This document shows, in pieces, positions 1 through 17,904 of a stretch of 64,000 bases of DNA. A model generated the notes under the pieces. The model had not been told where the DNA came from, did no database searches, and worked only from the letters and a program-made list of their open reading frames with translations. The DNA comes from Chlorophyllum brunneum (taxonomy: Eukaryota > Basidiomycota > Agaricomycetes > Agaricales > Agaricaceae): NCBI GenBank assembly GCA_963576785.1, contig OY756151.1:1302001-1366000 (forward strand), given 5' to 3'. Position 1 is the first letter of the stretch, and each line of letters opens with the position of its first letter. The position numbers and the translations under genes were made by a program.

Positions 1-1013
1 ATCCCCTCTCAATAATCTCATCCCCTTATCCCTCTTGCTAACGAACTCCAGTTTCGGACGTTTGTCTGGGTTATGCTGGTTACAAACTCCTATCAGCATA
101 ACTCTTGTAGGGCTTTAAAAGTAGCCAAACCTACCACATCGTCCAAGGTATACTCTCCGACATTGAACAAACAATGCTCTTGAGAGACCTTCTTACTCGC
201 AACCAGAAGTGGTTGATTCTTCCGCCCTAGAGTATAAGACTTGTCTGTCTTTAGCAGTTTAGATTCTGTAATGGTATAAGCCTATATCGACACAGAAAAC
301 ATTGGTGAGTTTACTTTGAAAGGAGAGGTCTGCACCAATCTCGGTGTCAAAGGGACCAGTGATTATCCACATTTTAAAGCCTGATACCTCAATTAAGTGC
401 ACCGAACACAAGCAACTGTCAGTACACTCACTCAACAGTCATAGAAAGTCACCAGTTTTGAAACCCAATAAATTATGAAGCCGATATCCAATAAGCAGAT
501 ATTGTAGCACTGGTGTATCTTGTTATCCTTGAAGCAGAGTTCCGCTTAGGAGATAATTCGACAACTCAGGACGGTTGTATTGGAAGATGAGCAACGCGGA
601 GGAGCAGATGACTCTGGTGGGAACCCAATTAACGCGTTCTGTCACGGCAGTAACGCGCTTGTGACTATCAGCACTTCCCGTTCACCACCTGAGCCAAAAC
701 AACCGTGCATTATACTACAAGATGTACATTTTAGTGCCAACTTCATTAAAACACCATCTCAACGTCAAACAGACAGGTATAAATACGAACATTAAGCGAC
801 TATCGTAGGCAAGAAATCACAAACAAACTTGACAGGCTAACCTAGGTCTCAAGACTGCGGAGAATACGAAGCAGCGGGCCAAGGGGAAGGGTAAAGAGGG
901 GGAGCGAGGGGGGGAAGCTAAGCGCGAAGAAATGAGACAACAGAACAGTGAGGCATCATAAAGATATAATATCCAAACAGAGCAAACAAAAGGGGTAATA
1001 TAATTACAAGGCA
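1..1013. other. Intergenic, no gene recognised
   Basis: AT-rich sequence with frequent stops in all frames. The longest frames are short and resemble nothing known. The last ~150 bases probably hold the 3' UTR of the neighbouring minus-strand demethylase gene. No repeat, tRNA or promoter element could be supported. Confidence 0.5.
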
Positions 1014-8698
<7,685 letters not shown>

Positions 8699-9969
8699 AT
8701 GCCACTCAATTCGAAAATTCTGCACGTTCCTCTCTATGGTGCGCAATACCCCATGCAATAAGTCGATGTGGGGCTGACGCGACGCACAGCTGTCCCCGAA
8801 ATATCGTCCGGAGCTTCACTGTATCGACCAGAGTATGGCCAACGAGCCTCCTCCCTACTCTCATCGTATTTAGAATCGGTGGAATACCCGCTGAGCCGAG
8901 AGCCAATCAGGTACGGTGAATCGTTTGAAGGTTAGTCTCAGAAAAGGAACTATTTTCACAATCCTGACTTCGGTGTGCCCCAGACCCTCGGTTATCGTTG
9001 TCGCGCTGGCTAGACTCGAGTCCGCCCATTCCAGAGCATGAGTCTTTCGATTGTAAGTCACCCCCGGAATACCAACGTACCCTTCTGACGACTTTCTAGC
9101 ACCACCGGGAACTTGGAGCTCTCTATCCCCGTCATCTTACGACCACTATGTGCCAACAATGGGTAAGCTGGGCTTTTACCCAAGCTCCAACCGACATCTG
9201 GCTAACGAGGTTCCAGATGAAAATAACTATCTGACATGGTCATATGATGTATCCGATGTCAACCCCTCACTTTATGCATCTTCCACCCTCTTATCACACC
9301 CTGCTTCTCCATCCATGTCCATAGTAAGTGCTTCCACGGAAGACGGTGGTATGTGGTATGCTTCTTTCCTAGAAGCACATCAATCCTCATTTCCTGCCAA
9401 TAGCTCTATCGCCGCCCCCATCGCTGGCGGAATTCGCGAATGCTTTTGATTTCGATTTGGGTGCTTCGCTCCCGAACGACGGGCCCCGCATCTCTTCCCC
9501 GCAATGGCTTCAGGTTCCGGGTCATCATCCCATTCCATCACATCAACAGCCTTACCTTCAAACATCATGTCCATCTCCGGCCCAGTCTTCCGCAAGTGCA
9601 GAAGGGTCCGAGTCACGCCCGGCACGTTCGCGCGAGTCTTCTCCGAACCAAAGCGATAACGACCAAAATAACCCCAGGAGGCGGTACCCGTGTCTGATCT
9701 TGGGTTGCACGAGACGTTTCACGAGCCAATATACCCTTAAGGTGCATATGGAAGCACATAAACCTAAACCGCGCGTGTCCTTCCCTTGCACACTGGGTTG
9801 CTCCGAAAAGTTCTCCCGACAGCATGATCGACTCCGACACGAAGTTGCGAAACACGGCAAGGTCTGCGAATTCTCATGTGAGGAATGCGGACGCTTCTTT
9901 TCAACCAAAAAGACGCTCGGCAACCATAAATGTCCGGTCGCCCAAGGAACCCGGTGGGTGGATGGTTGA
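8699..9969 (+). CDS. C2H2 zinc-finger protein, putative transcription factor
   Basis: Probable nuclear DNA-binding protein. Six exons join in frame: 8699-8738, 8790-8930, 8984-9052, 9100-9162, 9217-9323, 9373-9969; 338 residues. The first ~240 residues are low-complexity and rich in S, P and Y, as in fungal regulator activation regions. The C-terminus has two clear C2H2 fingers: C-x4-C-x12-H-x3-H (CLILGCTRRF...HMEAH) and C-x3-C-x12-H-x4-H (CTLGCSEKF...HEVAKH). A third, degenerate finger follows (CEECGRFF...HKC), where the last ligand would be cysteine and the final H-x-C spacing is too short for a classic finger. The start is the only ATG that feeds the first splice donor in frame. It cannot be tied to a named regulator such as CreA or a pathway from the sequence alone. 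Confidence 0.85.
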
Positions 9970-10639
9970 ACATTGTCGCCCTTCGATATCCCCTTTGGCC
10001 TCTTCCTTCATTCGTTTCATCATCTTTCTCATGGGCATCTGGGTAATTAATTGCATGGTTAATTTGCTAAAATCGGACAATTTTCTGGTGTCTGTGCTTA
10101 TATCGCTTAAATTATCTCTGTACTACTTACCGTCATTGGACAACTTCATCAAACAATACAACGAAGACAACTGCCATGGCTATTCCCCAAATTTTCGACC
10201 CAGTATCAGGTTTCCCATGGGATCTGAAATCCAGCGCAAACGTCCCGGTCCCATTGCCACCGTAATCCCGTCTGACTAGCATTGACTTGCGTGATTCGCC
10301 AACTATTACTTAAGGCTGATACGACCATATGCAGGCCTATCGAAAGTCAACCGGCGGCAGAAGAAAATTTTAGTGTATTCATTGTGTTTGCCCCCTCGCA
10401 TCGTGATTTAGCTAGTAGAAACGAGTATATGACGGATTATCAATCAAGAGTTTACCATTGGTACCGGATTTAGCACCGGAGCTTGGGGGCACACCGTTCC
10501 CGCCCACATTGGGAAACGGAATACACATGCACTCGAAAATGCTTACTAGAACAACTCTACATATAGCATAAGTCCCAGGGATGGGAGTTGTAGCACAGTT
10601 TCTAGCCCGCACCAGATACTGAACTCTTCGACCACTAAC
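9970..10639. other. Intergenic, 3' region of zinc-finger gene and promoter of FAD monooxygenase
   Basis: No convincing coding frame. Both flanking genes read in the plus direction, so this should hold a 3' UTR followed by a promoter. No clear TATA box was assigned. Confidence 0.4.
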
Positions 10640-12300
10640 ATGAATAACACACCTAGGATAAGAGTCGCGATTGTGTAAGTTGATCATGTCGAACACTCTT
10701 TGCTGTTGCGTTACTTAGATTCTGGGTAGGGGTGCTGGGATAGGTGGTTTGACGCTAGCCGTTGCCATTAGTCGATTAGACCACGACAAGAATATCGAGC
10801 TACACATTTACGAGGCCACGCCAAAGCTGGAGGAAATCGGAGCTGGACTCACGATCTGGTATCGGACCTGGGAGCTTTTGAAGACCCTTGGCTGTCAAGA
10901 ATCATTGAAGAATCGAGCTCTCAACAATGAAGCGGTCTTCCGATTCAGAAAAAGTGATCAGAAGGACGGTTTCACTTTCCTTGACTTGAGGGTTCCTGGT
11001 GCGATTTCTTCCCCACATATAGATGCTGTTTACCAGCCAAATTTTCAGGTGGTAGCTGGACCATTCATCGCGCTGACCTGCAAAAGACTCTCCTCGAGAG
11101 ATTAAATGAAAACGTACACATACACTTAAGCAGCCGCGTTGTTGTGTGTGAAGAGCGGGGTAGTGCTGCGACGCTCAAGTTTCAGAATGGAGAAACTGCC
11201 AGTTTCGACCTTGTCGTTGGGGCTGATGGGCTTAGGTCTGTTATCCGCAAAGACCTACTCACGGCTAAATTTCCCAATGAGAAGGACCGTATTGATCCCA
11301 TTTGGAGCGGCACATACGCATACCGTAGCTTGATCCCTGCAGAAACACTGGCGCGGAAAGCACCAGATCACCAGGCAGTCGTAGCTCCAATGATGGTCAG
11401 TTTCGCTTGATCGAATGCGGGTTAGGGACTAACGGTCTCGCTAGTATTGCGGCAAGAACAAGGTCGGCTCGTCATGGCTCACTCCATGAAACGGACGCTG
11501 AAAAATTCCGGTAGCACGTTGTCACATACCCAATATCTATGGGCCGTATCATTAACGTAGCGGCCTTTTACTCGAAACCAGAACAAGAGGGGAGAGCTTT
11601 TTCCGGTGAGACTGTTCAAGAGGCATCACGGGAAGAAGTCCTTCAACGGTTTGAGGGCTGGGAGGACGAAGTTGGAAAACTTCTTGAGGTGAGCCTTGAC
11701 CTTCGCGATAGGAAAACTATGTATCACAACTTCGCCAGTGCATGGATAGGCCATCACGTTGGGCGATGTTGGCATCGAAGCCCCTATCTGCCTATGGATC
11801 TGGGAGGATTGCATTATTAGGGGACGCTGTAAGTAAAACGTCCGCCCAGCCTTATCTCCTTATTCAGTGTTGCCGGGTTATGGCCGCAGGCACATTCAAT
11901 GACTCCTCATCTGGGAAGCGGTGCTGGTCAAGCGATGGAGGTACGAATATTGAACACCTCATGGTCCAAACACTTTGATTTTGAAAGACATGTCAAACAG
12001 GATGCGTATGTATTGGCATCTGTCCTAACAATGGGCCTTCAGAACGGAATCGGCATAGCTCGAATGATAGAAATCTACAGCACAGTGCGACAGCCTATGG
12101 GGAATTTCGTTTTGAACGCCTCTAGGAAGCAGGGACTCCGTTTTGAGCTCAACGCTGGTGGGTTGGAAGGTATAAAGGAGAACGAGCCAGTTCAGATAGC
12201 CCGCCTCGCGAAACTGTCTGAGGAGATCACTCAAGGCTGGGAGTGGTTATCGAATACGTCCGTGCAGGAGGGCCGAAGGCGAGCAATTGCACGTCTGTAG
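10640..12300 (+). CDS. FAD-dependent monooxygenase, salicylate hydroxylase-like
   Basis: Class A flavoprotein monooxygenase (FAD_binding_3 type), using FAD and NAD(P)H to hydroxylate a small, often aromatic, substrate. Eight exons: 10640-10674, 10730-10998, 11049-11395, 11445-11462, 11515-11688, 11739-11828, 11890-11940, 12001-12300; 427 residues, normal for the family. The N-terminal Rossmann motif VAIVGAGIGGLTLA is rebuilt only by the first splice. The second FAD/NAD(P)H site DLVVGADGLRSVIRK and the GD motif RIALLGDA are present, followed by AHSMTPHLGSGAGQAME. The fourth exon is only 18 nt (YCGKNK). The seventh intron (11941-12000) is 60 nt and free of stops, so its retention would insert 20 residues without a frameshift. 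It could equally be a 6-hydroxynicotinate- or kynurenine-type enzyme; the substrate is unknown. Confidence 0.9.
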
Positions 12301-12396
12301 ATTACCACCCAAATATGATGACGTAACACATTCCCACAATTCTACTGATGCTATAAGTATTGGTTGCGGAAATCGTCAGCGGCACCTCACACTCAT

Positions 12397-13695
12397 ATGG
12401 TCATGGCGGACAGACCTCGCAGGTCAGCAAGGCAACCAGCTAGGATCCCTGTCGTTCAGACGAAAAAGGAGTCATCTGATGTGGTCACCGTCCCTTCGCG
12501 CCCAACGAAACGTAAGGCTCCGGAACCTGTCGATCCTCAAACCCAACTGCGCAGCATCCTGGAAAATCCCAAAAGTGTATTGACGACAACGGACATATCC
12601 GTACGTTCTACCACCCAACAGCCGGAACGAATCAAAATGCCACCGTTCACATCAGGACTAGGCTACATTAACTCAACACATCTTATTAGGAGCTGCTTAA
12701 CGCCAATACTTGGGAAATGCTCTCTGACAAGTCTCGGAAGGCGCTTTTGACGTTGCTACCATCAACTGCCTTCGCGGACCATCTACCTGGTGCTAGTCAC
12801 TTGGGGAAATCCTCGCAAGATCAAGCAAGGGCTGCCTCTGATTTGACGGAGGGAACCTTGAACTTGAGCATTTTCAACGATCCGCATTTTTTGGACGCCG
12901 CCCACACTTTCCAAGATCACTTGTTTAGCGGATGGTTCACCGCTTCGCACCATGCTAAGCTAAATAAATACCACGACGGGGTTCAAGACGGGACTCTCGC
13001 GGTACCATGGAAAGATGAGGTTTGGGAACGGGAGAATCCACGTCCCGTTATACCAGTGGACCAAGCCAGTACTACAAGTTTGGGTGTCGCCACAGGGTTT
13101 GGAACGAAAGCAACAGCAGGGTACGTGATCGTAATCATCATTCCGGGCGCAGAAGCTGAGGCTTCTTGTGCAGCGCCTCTGCCGACCTAAAGCTTTCGGA
13201 TCTAGTAAAAGACAAGGTGCTACTTGTCGGTGATATAATCTCATACAGGAGAAATTTCTCAGGACTCGGTATTGTGGTCGAAAAGGATACAGTAGTGAGT
13301 GGCATGTACCCGTTTTAAACGGCTCATTTCTCATCTTCGCGTCGGATCGATAGATCCAATCTACTGATCCACTCACGCACACCCTGGCCGTTCTAGTGCC
13401 AAAGGGCACTACCATTTCGCTACCTTCTTCGCTCACCCGCCACAAACCTGACGATCCTGGATCCGAGGTTATGTCGGTGACGATTTCGACGCCTCAAATG
13501 CTCGAAACACTTGTCCTGGATACGGACGGGAGAGTCAAGAAGAACCAAAGACCAAATGGAAACGCGTGGAAATCTTTTACGGTCAGCAGATGGAGGGAGG
13601 GCTACACTTTTGATGACACGACGGACCCGAAAGGTGGCCGTGAAATTCATGGTACCTTATTTTACCTTCGAGGTAGCCACTATTACGAACGGTAA
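12397..13695 (+). CDS. ASXH (DEUBAD) domain protein, fungal Additional sex combs homologue
   Basis: Likely regulatory subunit of a UCH-type deubiquitinase. Four exons: 12397-12600, 12690-13120, 13174-13294, 13354-13695; 365 residues. After a basic N-terminus (ADRPRRSARQPAR) the ASXH/DEUBAD core runs from about residue 50 to 165: ILENPKSVLTTTDI, then ELLNANTWEMLSDKSRKALL, LLPSTAF and a NEF-like segment FNDPHFLDAAHTFQDHL. A middle part (about residues 210-255) fits the conserved central region of fungal ASXH proteins, and the end is GTLFYLRGSHYYER. In animals such domains bind and activate BAP1/Calypso or UCH37. The gene converges on a UCH gene ending only 286 bases away, which supports a partner role. 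Assignment rests on remembered family patterns, so moderately sure. The first ATG (12397) was taken; 12403 is also possible. Confidence 0.8.
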
Positions 13696-13981
13696 ATTGG
13701 TACGTTAACTTCGGACTAAAAAAAATGGTGGACGTAGATCCAAAGGAGAGGACAAGGGTCTACTTGTTTAGTCCTTGCCAAGACACCGCGGAAGGGATGC
13801 GTTTCATGAAGCGATCCCAAATACCAGGGCGCAGATGACGATCGATACATGCAACCTGTTCCAGTTACTGGTGTACAGACGGTATACTTCATCTGCCGTC
13901 CAGATGTCAGCAACATCGAGGCAGCGCTCGCAATTGAGGAGCTCTCACACCAGGTGACAACAGTAATGAAGACGACCGATC

Positions 13982-15612
13982 TTATGATCTCTGTTTTTTG
14001 GAAAGCGGCTGCTTTATCTTCCGACCGTTATCATCGAGATTCAAAATCGGGTTCAGAAGTCCTTGATCATGCAACTCCGATACGAACGATTTGAAAAAGG
14101 GTTCATAGTCGAAAGTCCGCTTCAAATGTTCCGTCTTTCAAAACCAAATTTTGTTCGATGATTGGGGATGGCTCAACTAACATGAGTGAAACGCCACTTA
14201 CATACTCCTGAGTACGTTTCGTAACTTCATCCTGAAGCGCAGATCTTGCTCGGATCGCATCTTGCACTACCGTTTGCCACACCAATGCCAGCACATCTTG
14301 AGACATATCCATTAACTCCAAGTCGCGTTGCATCCTCTTATTGGCAAACCCTGGCGGATGCTCGTAGCCGTCATGAATAGGGTACTCAAAGACCGTCTGA
14401 GATTCTTGATACAAGAGCGGATCGACCTGTATTGATTGTTAAGTTGAATGTGAAGAACGTGTTCAAAAACCTGGAGTTACCTTTTGTTCCCAGCCTGTTT
14501 CCATTCGACTCTCCAGTTTCCCCTTGTCCCTTTTTAAGAACTCGAGCTCGTCGGTTAATTTAACCTGGGTATCTGGAGCAACGGCGAGAAGGCTGAACCG
14601 AATTTCACCGTCCTCCAAGCTGGAACCACCGTACTTGGCCATCTTGAGGCGCAATGCCGGTCGTGCAACATCCATCCACCCATCCCTACTCAGATCCGAG
14701 GCTAGTTCCCCTACTTCGAGGGGACCGGATTTCAACCCGTCCAACTCCCATACTTTCCCAAAAGCTGGGACATAACCAATGAAGTGATAAGTGGGGATTT
14801 CACTTTCATCTGGCTGCTCTTCCACTTTTCTCGCTCTGCCGAACTTAGCCGTCCGCGCCTTTGGTGTCCTCGCCTTCGCGCCCGAAGACTGAGTCCCCTT
14901 TTTCTTCGAGTCTGTCGTATCGATTGCGATAGCGTTCAACGAAGCACGAATATCAGCAGGACTTGATGGAAAATCGTGATTGACATGAGGGAGAAATCAA
15001 GATTATCGGAGAATCATTAATATATCAGAGTGACATACCGAGCCAAGGAATTATGTACCCGACGGAGTAATGGTGAATTGGTGATTGCCAACCCTCTCAT
15101 CTGGGGTTCGAAAGTCAAAAGAAGAAATTGCAAAGAGCAACCGTAAACTGAATGCGTACCACGGGCGAAAATAGTTGTGTTTCTTTTCGGAAATGCTCCA
15201 GTTCATCCCCAAGTTCAAGGTCCGGACAATTGAAAAGAACATTCAAGAGAGCATGTGTAGCGCAAGCATCGTCGCTGAGTTGATTTGCGAACCATACCCG
15301 TTCAGCCGCGGGATCCCCGAAATCCGTCGGGCGATGAGTGTCCTTATGCCACGTAAAGCAAAGTATCAGGCCATAGAGATCCAAATGCTCCACGGCCCAT
15401 GGTTCAATATCATAGAGCTCAACAACTTCGACTCTCTTCACCCCCAGTCCTCTGGTTAGCGAGGAAAAAACGCCTGGCACACCGAACCAAGAAGTCAGTT
15501 ACCTGTGAAGATGATAGGAATTCAACTGACCAGGGTCTGACTCTATGACTGCAAATGGGCCCCCAACGAGGTCCAATGAGGGACCAGAGACACTTTCGGA
15601 GGTTCCATTCAT
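13982..15612 (-). CDS. Ubiquitin C-terminal hydrolase (peptidase C12), UCH37/BAP1-like with ULD tail
   Basis: Cysteine deubiquitinase that removes ubiquitin from small adducts, histones or proteasome-bound chains depending on partner. Six exons: 15612-15531, 15473-15160, 15100-15039, 14961-14481, 14426-14202, 14134-13982; 438 residues. The N-terminus has the family signature AVIESDPGVFSSLTR. Catalytic residues are visible: oxyanion Q92, nucleophile C98 (QLSDDACATHALLNVL), H212 (YHFIGYVP) and D227 (WELDGLK). A basic insert (residues 171-200) sits in the crossover-loop region. The C-terminal part holds a coiled stretch and a ULD-like tail (FDYEPFFKSFVSELHDQGLL) ending in a lysine-rich tail, as in UCH37 and BAP1/Calypso. 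The CATHALL motif and tail lean towards BAP1; GEIRFSLLAV leans towards UCH37. It converges on a gene for an ASXH/DEUBAD protein. Confidence 0.92.
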
Positions 15613-16033
15613 CCTATAAACTTGCGTGAGTTTCGAGTCTTGGACATGGACATACACGTGGGAATCAAAGAGCCAAGAATGCTCACACTCCGCACCTGGT
15701 ACTCCAATCGCACCCACCTCGGTAGCCTACATATCTATCTAGCTGAAATTTATCCCTCAGCCCCACAGAAACGGTCAAATAATTCTGATGTTGGTACTGT
15801 AGGGTTTCTCACTTATATACAATATCTGGTGCGTTGAGCACGTCTCGCGTGGCTTGCTGTTCTCGGTGCCTAAAGGGGCGGCGAATTATCGGGATTTAGG
15901 CATCTTCTCTTTAGCTCAGCTGCTCACTGGATTACTATTTCTCCGGCAGGTGAAACAGTTATCTGCAGTTATTTGGAATCCCCCTTTAGTTGGACGCGTA
16001 CTCCATTATCTCACCTTCATCCGATTATCTACT
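15613..16033. promoter_or_regulatory. Shared divergent promoter region of the UCH and GH5 genes
   Basis: The 421 bases between two start codons pointing away from each other must contain both promoters. I see no unambiguous TATA box. A short frame open through part of it on the plus strand has no recognisable content. Confidence 0.5.
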
Positions 16034-17769
16034 ATGTCACTGCTCAGAGTCTCTGGAACTAGAATCGTCGACGAGGCTGGCAAAGAGATCGTTCTCCGTG
16101 GCGCCGGTCTCGGAGGATGGATGAAGTGAGCACGGCACGTCGCAACGCACAAAGATCAATTTGCTGATGTCTTCGCAGCATGGAAAACTTCATCTCTGGT
16201 GGGTGATGAAGAAATCTTCCCGGGGTATTCAGTTAATTGTCGTACTAGGTTACCCTGGCTGTGAATTCCAGATCCGCGAAGCCCTTGCTGAGTCGATCGG
16301 ACAGGAAAAGTCAGAGCTCTTTTTCGATAAAGTGAGTGATTGTCATCATGACCTTAAATTTTATTGTATCTAATGCCAAGTGCAGTTCTTGGAGTATTTC
16401 TTCCAAGACGATGACGCCAAATTCTTCCAGAGCCTCGGATTGAACTGCATCCGCATTGCCTTCAATTACCGTCATTTTGAAGGTGAGAAACATTACAGTT
16501 TTTGTTACCTTTCCAATTCTTACATGATCCCAAGACGACATGAATCCCATGGTCCTCAAACAGTCCGGATTCAAGCATTTGGACCGCGTGATCGACATTT
16601 GCGCCAGACACGGCATCTACACCATCCTGGATCTCCACACCGCTCCTGGTGGTCAAAACACCGATTGGCATTCCGACCACGGAGGCCATATCGCCAACTG
16701 TAAGTAGGATCCGTTGAGCTTTGCAGTGCTCTCTCTCTAATACGTCCGCTAGTCTGGAATCATCGCCATTTCCAGGAGCGTGTCATTTGGTTGTGGAAAG
16801 AACTCGCCAAGCATTACAAGGACAACAAATGGATTGCAGGTTACAACCCCCTCAACGAACCTACCGAATCCAAGCACACCCGCCTCATCACCTTCTACAA
16901 CGAAGTTCATGCTGCAATTCGTGCACAAGATCCCGACCACATCATCTTCTTTGATGGAAACACTTTTGCTTCTGACTTCTCTCACTTCGGGGATGCACAC
17001 AAAAAATGGGATAACACCGCCTACTCCATCCACGATTACTCCGTGTTTGGTTTCCCCGCCGCGCCAGAGTCGTATACTGGCACAGATGAGCAAAAACGTC
17101 GTCTCAGGAGGAGTTATGAGAAGAAGCGTGAGTGGATGGATGAGCGTGATCTTTGCGTCTGGAATGGCGAGTGGGGCCCAGTTTACGCTCGCAAACAATA
17201 CGATGGCGAGAAGACTGATGCCATCAATGAGGTCCGTTACAAGGTCCTCAATGATCAGCTCGAGATCTACACCAAGGTACGAATAATGTTCGCTAGATCC
17301 CTGTAAAAGCTCACCCAAGTCTCAGGATCGCCTGAGCTGGTCCATCTGGCTGTACAAGGACATCGGCTTCCAGGGAATGGTTCACACTTCCCTTGACACT
17401 GCTTACATGACCCTCTTCAAAGACTTCCTAGCCAAGAAACACCGTCTCGCCGTCGACGCCTGGGGTGCTGATGAGAAGGATATTCGTCACGCCTATCAAC
17501 CCCTCACCGATCTCATCACCCAGGAAATTCCGGAGCAATATCGCAGCTTGTACCCCGCTCCCGTTTGGAAGCTCACCGATCGCATTGGTCGTCTCGCCCG
17601 CAACATCTTGGTCACCGAATTCTTGATCAAGGAGTGGGCCGATCACTTTACTGGCAAGACTGAAGCCGAGATCGACATGATTGCCGCTAGCTTCAAGTTT
17701 GAGAACTGCTTGAAGAGAGATGGTTTGAATGCTGTCTTGACGGCTAATGCTAAACTTGCTCAACAATGA
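16034..17769 (+). CDS. Glycoside hydrolase family 5 (cellulase-fold beta-glucanase), apparently intracellular
   Basis: Retaining GH5 enzyme, probably acting on beta-1,3- or related glucans or beta-glucosides; subfamily not resolved. Seven exons: 16034-16125, 16179-16198, 16249-16331, 16386-16482, 16535-16699, 16753-17276, 17326-17769; 474 residues. The N-terminus RIVDEAGKEIVLRGAGLGGW is the usual exo-glucanase opening and there is no signal peptide, so the product is likely cytoplasmic. GH5 landmarks: IRIAFNYRHFE, ILDLHTAPGGQN, acid/base E188 in YNPLNEP, HDYSVFG and nucleophile E292 in VWNGEWGP. The C-terminal extension of ~110 residues beyond the barrel is unassigned. Exon 2 is only 20 nt. 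It shares a 421-base divergent promoter region with the UCH gene. Confidence 0.93.
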
Positions 17770-17904
17770 TTGACGGATTGTGACTCTTCGCTATCATATG
17801 TATCTCATACTGAAAAAAATAAATGTATTGATATTGTTAACAGACAAACGATGAACCAAACTCGACATCTGAGACGAGGAGACTACCTCATCACCTGTAT
17901 CCCT

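Noticed and set aside
13849..14094. Plus-strand frame of 81 codons between the ASXH and UCH genes
   Set aside because: It is antisense to the last exon and intron of the UCH gene, whose reading as the ULD-like tail is well supported.
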